DNA of 64,000 nt from Tubiluchus corallicola (taxonomy: Eukaryota > Priapulida > Priapulimorpha > Priapulimorphida > Tubiluchidae). The position numbers and the translations under genes were made by a program. This document shows positions 13,201 to 23,748 of this stretch, piece by piece. Each line of letters opens with the position of its first letter. The first letter of the stretch is position 1. Under the pieces are notes generated by a model. It saw only the letters and a list, made by a program, of their open reading frames with translations, did no database searches and had not been told where the DNA came from. The stretch lies in assembly GCA_030141605.1 (NCBI GenBank), contig JAQGDQ010000008.1:1468501-1532500 (forward strand), given 5' to 3'.

Positions 13201-16200
13201 CTTGCGGGATGAATTAACAACCTTCGTTTCTAAATTTGGCTCTGTTAAAAACTAGAGAGTTTTCTTTTTAATAGAAAATGGCTGAACAAGTCAATGGTCA
13301 GCCACGGTAAAGCCTTAAAGTTTCTTAGTATTCCAAAAGTATCTTACGTAAAACAGGTTTAATGTAGCAACAAACCGTTAACGGTAAGTGACTGTAACGT
13401 TGACGCCAAATGGGACTTGCCCAGATACATAATCGTCCGATTTGCAATCCATCAACTAGCTTAAGGTAACAGGCTGTGGTGTCAGCCAACGTAGGACTGC
13501 AGTTAGGGCACTCCACGGATACTCGATTTCGAAACATAGAGATACTCGTAATTTCATAGAGGTACATGCATCCCGATAGTTAGAGATTAATTTTTTTTGC
13601 TCCAGTCCTCATTTATGCTTGTTAAGCTGAATTAGTTTTTAAACTGTGTTCATTTTTATCAAAAATTTTAACATTTAGACAAAATTGTAAACCAAAGTGT
13701 AAGCTTTACTAACACAGTAAAACCAGTGCATTGCCAACTCTGGATTAATCTTATGTAACCTAAGGTTTTTGTAGGTATTTTCACAAAAAAGAGACAAATC
13801 TTGTTCAACGTTAACTCAAAAAACGCAACTCTTCCTACCTCTGCAATACGGCCCACCACCGACGGCCGCAACTCCACTTACTCGATAAGTTCTTAGTCAA
13901 TTCCTTCCATATTCCTTCCTTCCTTGGATAATTCCTTCTATCTAGGTCGTCAAGTCCACATGGCTTTTTTGTAGAAACCCCGAATGTTTCATTATTTAAT
14001 TGAATTCGGAGATGATTTACTCTTCTGTGGATTGTGGCTCTGAATCATTGATTTCTAATTTCAGATTACTGGGACGTGTTTGTGAGTTACTGTTTTGCTC
14101 ATGATGGCGTAAGAGAAGATAGAATCATGCTGATTGATGAGAAAGGATGCCCAGCCAATCCTAAATTATTGAAGGGCACACACGTGGCCAGAGATCAACC
14201 TGAACCGGGCAAAAACGCTTTCATCGCACAATTCAAGGCAAGTCGACTTTTTTGTCCACCCTGTATATTTTTATATTTATACTATTTGGCATCTAACGAA
14301 GGACAGCATCATTTGTAGGCTAAATGGTAACATGAATACCACGTACGACGTTCAGTTTAGCCCCTGGGTACTCGGAACGCAAGCTTGTTCGCCAGGAATA
14401 GGAACCTTATGAGATTTTTGTTCAATATTAGATTCACATACCGAATAAAGAATTCAGTAACTTGATGACTAGGCCTTCACTTATTTTATTCACTAGTTTG
14501 GGATCATATTAATTTTCTCACAATGAACCTTTGTATTTTGCTAAATGTAAACTTTTAGTTATATTAATAGTTTAATTGGAGTTATTCGTTACAATTATTC
14601 TAACATCGGATTCTACAATTTAATTTTTAGATTCTTAATTTTAATTTTTCAGAGCTGATGATAATTTACGAAATTTGAAACGTCCTACAAAATTATGTTA
14701 ATGATTTTAAATAAATTAATGTTTGTGGTCGGGTGGTTAAGTCCCCGATTTTATTAATTAAATAACAATGAATTTATCAGAACTTGTTTGAGGTGTTACA
14801 AAGTGGCTGTTTAGAAAAAAAAGTGCAATTGGCGTCAAAATGCTGAATTATATCTTGCATTTTACCAATGACAAGTGCAGCGTTAAAACACAAATCCTTT
14901 AGCCTTTTTTGTTTAGTCTGTGTAATGCATATGATTGTTTTTTCACAAGTTTTTATTGATTTTACAGGCATTTAAATTTCCTGACAGACCAAATGTCTAT
15001 TTTCAATGCACAGTTCACATATGCTTTAGATACTGCAAACCTGTAAGTATTTAAACTTTAACAGATATTTTTATAAAGCAAATTACAATGTTTTTCAGCA
15101 GGCCAATTTGCAGGTCGTTGTAAACTGTCAACTGTTGACTATATTTCTGTAACAAAAATATAGTAGTGCGATTGTAAAAATTAAAATAACAGTTTAATAT
15201 GCAAAGTGGTACATAAGCCTTTCCTAAGGGTTACAAAAGCAAAGAATAACAATTTGTTACATCAAAATATTGCTGAAACATTAGAAACTGTCGTACCTTG
15301 ACATTTAGCGCAGAACCCTCAAGCACTTTACACAACCCACAATCTTGAGGGGTATGATTAGAGGACGACTCGAACCTCTCGGATTTTTTCAATCGAACTG
15401 AATGGCTTGGAAATTCACCGACGATATTGAAGCTACCATGAAAAACACAGATGAACCAAGAACAATGCCATAAACCGATATGTAAAAGAAGGACGTTTGT
15501 TAGATGTTGTTGGAGAGGTTTAAGTTCGGCAATGATTGAGTCATTGCTTTAATAATACCCCTCATGGGCGCTTGGTACACAATCGTATTGTTAATAAAAG
15601 AGTAATTAGAAATCATTTTTACTAGTTATGCGGCAATGCTAAAATAATTGCTGTGACCTCGCTAGTAGTGCCTCTATAACTAGATACCCTTTAATGGAAT
15701 TCTAAAGCAAAATCTACTAGTGATTAAACTAAGATTTCCGTAATATAAAAATTTCGAAAGCGCATAATTGAACACTTTGCTTTTTTGTAGACCGAGTGTT
15801 ATGCCCCACCTGGCCACGATGAGCCACAGTACCACGGCAGAGCTAAGCGTGAAACTGAACTGGTCCTAAATCCCGTGATAGAGCACTCATCTGGGGAGAC
15901 AGCCCTATCTGAGGGAGACCTGGGCAATGAAGTGAACCTCTACCGGGGTATTATTGTGCGTATTCCAGGCGACCCTAGTTGGAGCAGAAGTGAACAGGTT
16001 GTAGGGGTCGCCACCGGTTGCATTTCTAAAGCCAAATTAGGATTTGGCATCACAGTTATGAGTTTGTCTATAGGTATAGCGCTGATCATAGCTATATATT
16101 ATTATGCAAAAATAAGGAGTCGCCGACGGAGCAAAGACAGAGATCTAGACAATGAGGAGGACAGCATCAGTTTACCTTCGAGAAAGGAATCAACACGCAA

Positions 16201-16204
16201 ATGA
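4263..16204 (+). CDS. ZP-domain transmembrane matrix protein, gene 1 (ten coding exons, spliced)
   Basis: Coding exons by my splice reading: 4263-4298, 4910-5108, 5755-5873, 7632-8172, 9611-9801, 11298-11464, 12505-12656, 14065-14237, 14968-15042, 15791-16204; 2067 nt, 688 aa, frame kept across every junction. Residues 1-19 form a signal peptide (MKTPVTVAILVV plus LVSCTVA, likely cut before EQEID). Residues 20-298 are low-complexity, rich in Tyr, Asp, Pro and Gly, with DYR/YPDY repeats and an 11-Gly run. A ZP domain follows at about 304-554 with ten cysteines (C304 in ETIC, then QC, DGC, VSC, SYC, KGC, FQC, HIC, RYC, TEC). A furin-type RAKR lies at 568-571 and a membrane segment at about 634-657, then a short basic-to-acidic tail. 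ZP proteins are cleaved at such sites and polymerise in extracellular matrix; resemblance to cuticlin-like proteins is family inference. One intron (14238-14967) is GC-AG. The next gene downstream is a paralogue. Confidence 0.88.
5109..5754 (+). other. Gene 1 intron 2 with a hairpin-forming inverted repeat
   Basis: Bases about 5528-5562 (through GTAATATGCGAGAAACAACATTGTA) and 5590-5632 (through TACAATATTGTCTCTTGCATATTAC) are imperfect reverse complements around a short AT loop. The intron also holds degenerate CAACATTG/CAATGTTG motifs at 5190-5370. This looks like a small decayed palindromic element. Confidence 0.5.
7977..8010 (+). repeat. GGA-type microsatellite inside gene 1 coding sequence
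   Basis: The GGA/GGT run encodes eleven consecutive glycines between PDYR and YEPLPDY in exon 4. It lies within a Tyr/Asp repeat region and keeps the frame, so its length can vary in whole codons. Confidence 0.8.
9388..9446. repeat. CT dinucleotide microsatellite with C-rich interruption
   Basis: Runs of CTCTCT flank a CCCTCTCCCCCCCCCT interruption, inside gene 1 intron 4. Confidence 0.9.
10674..10850. repeat. Near-perfect palindrome in gene 1 intron 5
   Basis: The left arm runs from GCTAACACTGAAACGTCC through ATCACCATGAAAAACTG. The right arm starts CAGTTTTTCATGGTAATAAC and ends GTTAGC at 10850. Arms are about 69 bases with few mismatches. The loop contains a second direct copy of GTGTTATCACCATGAAAAACTG. 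No coding potential is seen. Confidence 0.8.
10950..11140. repeat. Inverted pair of tRNA-like (B-box) SINE fragments
   Basis: GAAAAATTGTCAGCCAATACGAACCCAGAACCTT (about 10953-10986) is the reverse complement, with few changes, of AAGGTTCTGGGTTCAAATCTTGTCTGACTCACAATTTTTC (about 11094-11134). GGGTTCAAATC resembles a pol III B box. Two SINE-like tails in inverted orientation is the simplest reading. Confidence 0.45.
14238..14967 (+). other. Non-canonical GC-AG intron in gene 1
   Basis: The exon ends ...CAATTCAAG and the intron begins GCAAGT, the standard GC-donor consensus AG|GCAAGT. It ends TTTTACAG before GCATTTAAATTT. Splicing here gives QFK|AFKFPDRP, matching HFKGFRFPDRP in gene 2, where no intron interrupts. 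No GT donor nearby keeps both frame and homology. Confidence 0.75.
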
Positions 16205-17830
16205 GAGAAAGAGTTACTGTATTATTGTGTGAGTAATGTGATCAGTGCTATATTTGTAAATGTGTTGTGTTGAATGAGGTGGACGTAGATAAGTGAATAT
16301 ATCTAAGTCTTAAAACATCGCTTCGAATAGAAGATGTTATATGTGCAACATAGGCCTATACATTACAGCATGTGCTGATTTAATATCAGTTTAATTCTGG
16401 TGCTTATAAGTTGTTGATGTATAAGAATGAAAGTTGCAATTGCAAATGAAGCATTTGAAGCCAAATATTGGAATGCTAATAAGTAAATGTAATAGTAGTT
16501 CATTTCCCTTGCCTGGTTAAGTCTGTGTTAAGTAAGATGGCCAAATTACAACGTTGTATTATAAAAATGCTATGGATCTATGAGGTTATTTATAAAGCTG
16601 CTTGACGAATCTCATCATGCCCACTTATCTAAATTGTAAGTGACAACTTGACTGAAATTCCACTTTGAGTTTACATCATTGTATTCCAAGTTCTTGCGTG
16701 TGTATGTTGGATAGTATTACTTGTTGCGATTCTTCGTACAAAATTGAATGAAAAAACTTTCTGTATCAGACCTTTTGCTATTTATGAGCACATCTCAGTG
16801 CGACGCTTAAAATTAGGTTGTTTACTTTTACGTTGTTATTTTTTTATTTTTTTGTTTACCGTTCCAGTGTTAAACACATTTTATTACATTTTTTCGCTTT
16901 TTTCGTTCACTTAGTTAAATGTACCACTTTTTATGATTTTTTTTCGTTGAAAAGATAAATCATCTTAAGTGAAACTTTTACCAATGGAATTTCACGAGTT
17001 AGTGCATTTGTTTTATGACGATTTCATATTTGAGTTTAACTTTTTTAACAAAACTTTTCAGCTCAGTGGGATTTCATTTAAGCTTATTAACTAATAGTGC
17101 AGCCTTTGTTATTTTATCGGTATTAACGACATACTTTCGCCTTCATTTACTTAGGCCTATTTACCTTTACTTACTCTTATAAGCGCTTGTTTATTTATTT
17201 GTTCATTTAGTCATTTGCTTTGCTTATTTAATAATTTATCCATTCATTTGCTCATTCACTCACATACACAGATTCACTCACTCACTCACTCACCGATTTA
17301 TTCATTCATTCAGTCACTCATTCATTCATTCATTCATTCATTCATCTCCCCATCCATCGATCCATTCATTTATTTCTGCATGCATGCAGTCAGTCAGTTT
17401 ACCATTCTGCAAGACATTGATTTGCTGAAGTGGCAGCATTCGCACAACACCCGCATTTTCATTGCAAATATCGCGAGATTATGTTCAACTGAGGTTGAGT
17501 TTCAAGAAGTACTAGCTTGTAACTTTTCTCCTAATTGTTAGTAGATATCACCATGTTATCAACAATACTCTATTACCTGCACTGTTAACAGCTCTGATGG
17601 CGCCATCTATGAAGGTATTATTAAACTAACAAAAGCTAGCGTGCGTACCATATCTTTTACATAATATTGTTATCTTGCTAGTGCTTTGGCATTTCAATGG
17701 AATGAAATACTAACAGCTAAATTGTAATTAAATATTGTCAAAAATAATTATGTTGCTTCTGTGTTGTACATGTATATTGTGAAACTAAAGAGATTAAATT
17801 ATAATAAATAAATAAATATTTAAGATTAAA
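16205..17830 (+). other. Probable 3'UTR of gene 1, containing an ATTC-rich microsatellite
   Basis: No coding signal. The first clear AATAAA cluster after the stop codon is at 17803-17817 (AATAAATAAATAAAT), implying a 3'UTR of about 1.6 kb. The region at about 17215-17360 is an impure CATT/CACT tetranucleotide repeat. Assignment as UTR is inferred from position only. Confidence 0.45.
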
Positions 17831-17983
17831 TCTTGTTTAACTGTTCGCATTTGTTTTTAATTTTTAATTGTATACTAGAGTTACGATTCACTAAATTAAA
17901 AAAAATATTGAATTGTAGTGTTGTTAATAATACAGGAAATGATAAGGCACACGATAGTAACGATTTTTTATTCGAACGAGCAT

Positions 17984-18134
<151 letters not shown>

Positions 18135-19045
18135 TTTTAAATTTAATAATAATGTTAAACAATACCAGGTCACAATACTTTCTCTTTATTGTTAACAGAT
18201 ATCACAATGTTATCAACAGAGGTGGTTGCGCCATCTATCAAAATATTAAACTAACAAATCATAAGAAAGCCAAGAACCGAATAGCTGAATGATTGACATA
18301 ATAATAGCTATTATTGGTGTTTACTATTTTATGCAAATACTATAATTATTTTGTACATTGTTAATTAGTTTTGACAAAAATATGTATTTCATGAAATTAA
18401 AAACACTGCTATTTAAGAAAGAGCCATATTGAACAAACGTAGAAATTTGATTAAAATAGCGCATATTAAGTGTTCCGAATCTAAAAGTGATTAAATTAGT
18501 TTTGAAACCCGTAGTAATAAAAACCAAGCTGTGCCAGTGTTTTGACAGTTGTTATACGTGTATATGAGCGGGGTATTAAGTTCTTTCTGAACACAATAAC
18601 AACACGGGAAAATTAAGGCATTAAAAATGTTGACGGAATGGATGAAGCGTTCTTGATCATGGTATTTAGCATGTAATCTCAAAAGTCTCCTGTTCAAATC
18701 CATGCTGATTCGAGAATTTTTTTACATTAATTTTTGTTTTGGCTAAATTTGCCTTCGAATTAATAAATGGGGTGAATTCACTTCATCACTTCACATAAAA
18801 ATGCAGTAAGTAAACAATCCTACGAAAAAGAAAGACGAGATATTTCCGTTCACCATTCTGGATTGTGTTACTTCAAGTGGAAAAGAGAAACCAAAAATAA
18901 TCACTAAAGACTAATTTTTTGATTTTGCAAATTAAATATATTCACTGAAAACCACAGAAAATACAACACACAAATGAACACAATCCCAGTAAAGTTCAAC
19001 CACAAGAAGAAAATCAGCATTCAGCAGCACAGTAGCAAAAAAGTG
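18135..19045. other. Intergenic, nothing recognised
   Basis: AT-rich with no supported ORF. A B-box-like TGTTCAAATCCATGC at about 18692 is the only hint of a SINE remnant. Confidence 0.4.
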
Positions 19046-19278
19046 TTACAATACGTACTTTCATGTGTATAATACGTTACAATACGTACTTTCATGTGTA
19101 TAATACGTTACAATACGTACTTTCATGTGTATAATACGTTACAATACGTACTTTCATGTGTATAATACGTTACAATACGTACGTTCATGTGTATAATACG
19201 TTACAATACGTACTTTCATGTGTATGATACGTTACAATACGTACTTTCATGTGTATAATACGTTACAATACGTACTTT
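19046..19278. repeat. 31-bp minisatellite, about 7.5 copies
   Basis: The unit GTTACAATACGTACTTTCATGTGTATAATAC repeats with almost no divergence. AATACGTAC recurs eight times at 31-base spacing. One unit has ACGTTC for ACTTTC and another TATGAT for TATAAT. Near identity implies recent expansion. Confidence 0.9.
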
Positions 19279-19454
19279 TTATGTGCTATTCTTAAGCTTC
19301 ATTGCAAATTTGCGATTATATGTTTTTTTTGCGATTTTTACCATAGTTTTACCATGACTAATTCTATTTACATCTATTATCCTACATTTCATTTGCATAT
19401 AATGTTTATGTACACGTAATATTCTATATACAAGTAGTATATGTTGTATCTTAC

Positions 19455-19492
19455 AGACGCACACGCACGCACGCACGCACGCACACCGACAC
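19455..19492. repeat. CACG tetranucleotide microsatellite
   Basis: GCACGCACGCACGCACGCAC tract flanked by CA dinucleotides. Confidence 0.85.
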
Positions 19493-21955
19493 ATAATGTT
19501 ATGCTGTTATTATTTGTATATATAAACAGTATGCAAGTATAATCAATTTTTACTATAAGTTCATTTTGAGTAAGTTCGTTTACAATATCTATATACATTT
19601 TAATTACATTAGGGTCTCTCTTTCTGTATATAGTCCGAATGTCATTATTTTCTAAGTGGCGTTCATATGTTCATTCTCATGTCTTGTCTAACCGTATCTT
19701 CTTCTGAATAATAGGGAATGGTAGAGACAGAAAATTTGTTTCTTTCATAATCTAAAGTGAACATAGAAAATTTCTATCGAAAACTTTATGCATCACGCCT
19801 AAAAAGAAACTAAATATTACTGAGCAAACTAAACGAAACTGTACAACAGTACATAACCGCTTTCAGAAATTGTTGAAAAAAGGTCTGGAGTCTGGCTGCA
19901 TCAAAACCATTACATCCCACCATTTATAGATACCTCCGTGCCAGTGGAACAGGTGCTGAGATGGTAATGCACCTACTGGACCAGGGATTTACCAATCATC
20001 ATCATCATCATCATCATCACCGTCGTCGTTATCATCGTCATTATCACTATATTCTTTGTAGTGTCTTTATTATATGGTCAAATGTTTTTATCTAGCTTAA
20101 GTATTCTGCTGGCATAGGCTATATATGTGGATTGATAGATATACAATTCCTGCAGTTACAGCTCCAGGGATTTCTGCATTCATGATTCAATTTAGGCAAG
20201 ATCCGATCTAGTGCCTTCCCATGTTGATGTATTGTTTTGTTAAAAACTTTAGTAATCAAAGCGGGAAAGGAAAATTTAGTGCTGATTAGGAAGATGTACC
20301 TATATTGCTTACGTAAGGCGCTGCCTGTCACTGTTGTCACCCGAGATATGGGAACGATGATCTTTGTTACGACATCATTTATTTCTGCGCACGCACAGGG
20401 TTTAAATCTGGGGCACAAGTAAAACACTGCGTGGAATAACGGAATATTTTGCATTATTAATCGTTGGTGGGTATAGTCAACATGATGCTATTATGGTTTA
20501 CCCAGTTCTGATTATGAGCAAAATGGAGATTCTTGTAGTAGGAAAGTAATGTAAACATGCATACTGCAAAAAATTTGGTTTTGACGCCACATTGGAGAGC
20601 TTCACTGCTTGGCACGAATCTGCTGCAGTCATTTATTGCAGTTGCATTGCTTCGGTACAATCGTACAATCAATTGACAGTTCAAGTGTAAGCCTAAGCTT
20701 AAAGCTCACATCAGGCTATCAGTATCAGCTAAGCTTATTTCAAATTTACTACTGACCTAACTGTCCATCGATATCCGATAATTACTGTTTATTCAGCTCT
20801 AATTATGGGCATCGAATTTACTTTTGTGCACAAATACTAAATTTACTGATTCGAGGCAGCTGTATGAACAGCTACGATCCAAAAGCTCTTTTAAGAGCTG
20901 ACTTAAAATTAACAAATAGAGGCAGGGGGCATTGGAAACGTTCCGAAATTAGCGAAACTCTCATTTTTGTTGCTCCCGCGAGTGTGCAATCACCTAATTA
21001 AGCCTCTAATTAGTATTTATAAACGACTGGGGCTCATCAGTAAATAAGACAAACATTTTAAACGGTCACTGATCCCTCAACTAAAGTAGTAAGTTACAAC
21101 AGAAATGTTTGGGTAATGTTTTGTGCAGTTTTCAATTATTGTTTTAAAATCACGAAGGACCATTTTTACACATTGCTGAAATTCTTTGCCAATATTTCCC
21201 AACAGGTTTTGCTATGCGTCATGTCAGTCTGTGCTTCATTGACATAATTAACTGCTTATCCTCGTTGGTGTTTCCTTATTTGCAGAACTTAGTTCTGGTT
21301 TATAATAGGAACATTTGTTCTTGAATAACGCGTTCTTTTGTTTGATTTGTGGCAGGTAAATTGTACGAGGTTCTAGACCACCATAAAAACGTGCCTATTT
21401 ATGAACAGCATATGCTTGTGTGGGTCATCAAATCAAATTCATAAAATTGACCATGGCAGAGCCAATAATCATTATTACAATATGAACAATGATGCAGTAT
21501 TGCCTATGAGATAAAAAACCGCTCAGTATCATTAATTTTATACGTATAGTAAGGAACATCTTAAAATTCATCAAATGGCAATTTGCAATAGCGAAAAAAC
21601 GCTCTTCAAGATTTTAAAAAGATGTAAAGGCTTACTAATCAATATTATTTTAATATTGACTAAAATAAAATAACTATAAGTTTGCCAATACGAAGTTTAA
21701 AACTGTAAGAACATAATGAAAGATAAAATACTTGCTTATTGCAGTTGGTAGTATTATTACGGTTACTCGAAAAAGCCCTTCACGTAAAGCTTGTATTATT
21801 TTGAAATTTGTTACTATAGGGTGCACGTGAAAGTTAAGATTCACTGCAGAATAATTTTATCTCGGCGTCCAAATTGTCCCCAAAATAAATTCACCAGGTT
21901 TTTTGTTGTGCGAATTTTCGCAAAATTTCGGCGACTCCTATCGAAAACTGCTCTT
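19493..21955. other. Intergenic, one short ATC repeat, no gene recognised
   Basis: A (ATC)n tract lies at about 19996-20024. The remaining sequence has only short ORFs without recognisable composition or motifs. Confidence 0.45.
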
Positions 21956-22235
21956 TGTGCTGCTGTGCAAGACTGGATTTCCAGAAAACAATGTCTTTGA
22001 CACTCTCCGCAAAATGTGCAAGAGTCTGGACATCCTGAAAACAATGCCTATGACACTCTTTACAAAATGTGCTAGACTGTGGACCTCCCGAAAACAATGC
22101 CTATGACCTCTCCGCAAAATGTGCAAGATTCTGGACCTCCAGAAAACAATGCCTATGACCTCTCCGCAAAATGTGCAAGATTCTGGACCTCCAGAAAACA
22201 ATACCTATGACACTCTCCTCAAAATGTGCTTTTAA
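21956..22235. repeat. 52-54-bp tandem repeat, about five copies
   Basis: Unit of the form GTGCAAGATTCTGGACCTCC then AGAAAACAATGCCTATGAC then CTCTCCGCAAAAT. The middle copies are almost identical and the first and last diverge. Unit length is not constant modulo 3, and no continuous reading frame covers the array. Confidence 0.85.
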
Positions 22236-23748
22236 ATTATTTTTAGTTTAGGTCGGTTACAAATTTAAAGCTTTGGCGGAAATATTTTGTCGCTTGTATG
22301 TTGTTGATCCATTATCATGACGAGACCATTGACTTTGTGCGTGCGTAGTTGTTTCTCGCGTGTTTCAAATTAAACTGACTTGCATAATCGAAATAACGAA
22401 CACGGAAGAGAAACGGATAATGAACGATTGAATATAACAACTGCTAAGTAATTGAGCTTAATTTCCATTAAGTATTCGGCGCTGTTTGCACAACATCCCA
22501 CCCAGAGCCCAGACTCTCAACTAGTTCCTTGTCATACGGTGTTGTTCTAAAATGGATTCGGGGCCACTTTGGAACAGGAATCAGTACTTGTGACAATTTT
22601 AGCAATTTGTCACCGTTTTGCAGTTTACAAGTAAAATATTTGATGCTTCCATTCTAAGATCAGCAAGGACTTTTTTGTTTTTGAGTCCGCCCTATGTCGT
22701 TTTGTTCGGCGAACCGAAAAACAGCCACAGTAAACAGCCAGGCACTTTTACTTTTACTTTGCTCATTGAAGCTTGGAGCAACTTAGACCGTGAACTTCCG
22801 CTAAAACGTGCGATTGAATAGAGAAGCTCATATGCTAGCTATGATATTATGCAAAATGTAAATAAAAGAAAAATACGTTCTTTTGATAACAAAGTTGTTT
22901 TGTAGCGCATTGCTTGTGATGAAAGAAATGTGAATAAGCAAGATAAAGATGTGCGGATATTTCTCAATTATTGATTTTATTTTTAAAACAAGGCAGGTAC
23001 GTTTTCTATTTTTTAAATTAATAATTTTGTCTATCTTTAGTACCTTATGGGTATTATACTCGATGTAACGCAACCAATTACGATGCAGTATAATAATACA
23101 TCAATTCATATTTACATAAATTTATCTAAACATCTAAATAAGTTTTAATAAAAAAGTTCCCAGTATTTCAGAATTAACGTCGGTCGGTTACATTGTACGT
23201 CTAGACATACATGGCCTCTTGACGTCTAGACGCACGGGCATTGTAAGAATTATGGTCTCTTGGTTTATAATAACTTTATGCTTGTTTTTTATGAAAATAA
23301 TAAACTCATACTTTTGTTCTATAAACATATTTTAGTTGTTAAAAAAAACTTTCAAAAAATTCAAAACTCACATGTTTATAAATACATTTTAGTTGTTAAA
23401 AAACTTTCAGAACTCTGTATTTAGAAATTTATTGGTACCAACTCTATGTGCTAGGATACTATTTACATTAAAAATGTAGTTGACTGGCGTTAATTTAAAC
23501 GTTTATAGGTAATATCACAATAGGACATCTTAATGCTAATTTGCCAGACGTAAGAGCAACATTAATTCTTTTTTGCTTGTTTGTTTATTGTGCCAAATGC
23601 CAGCAAACAGCTAGACACCTTTGCGACTAGAAGTACACAAATAACAGCTTAATTAAGACATGACAGTGAATTATATAACGAACAACATAATACGTAACCC
23701 GAACTTTGAAAAATCAGAACTCAGGTTAAATAGAAAGTAATTTTTTCT
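22236..23748. other. Intergenic, nothing recognised
   Basis: No supported gene. It contains a small duplicated AT-rich segment (TTTTAGTTGTTAAAAAA with CTTTCA at about 23331-23350 and 23387-23410) next to the retrotransposon. Confidence 0.4.

Larger units (their letters stand above)
9611..15042 (+). other. ZP domain-coding exons of gene 1 (exons 5-9)
   Basis: These five exons encode residues 299-551. The ZP-N half runs through LPLDGCGT and VSCIFDK. The ZP-C half contains SYCFAHDG, DEKGCP, FPDRPNVYFQC and the closely spaced C-x3-C-x2-C cluster before TEC in exon 10. Intron phases after exons 4 to 9 are 1, 0, 2, 1, 0, 0. Gene 2 aligns almost residue for residue around GSY, LPLDGCGT and FPDRP. 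Confidence 0.85.

Noticed and set aside
19046-19278. CRISPR-like array
   Set aside because: Units are contiguous without unique spacers and the genome is clearly eukaryotic.
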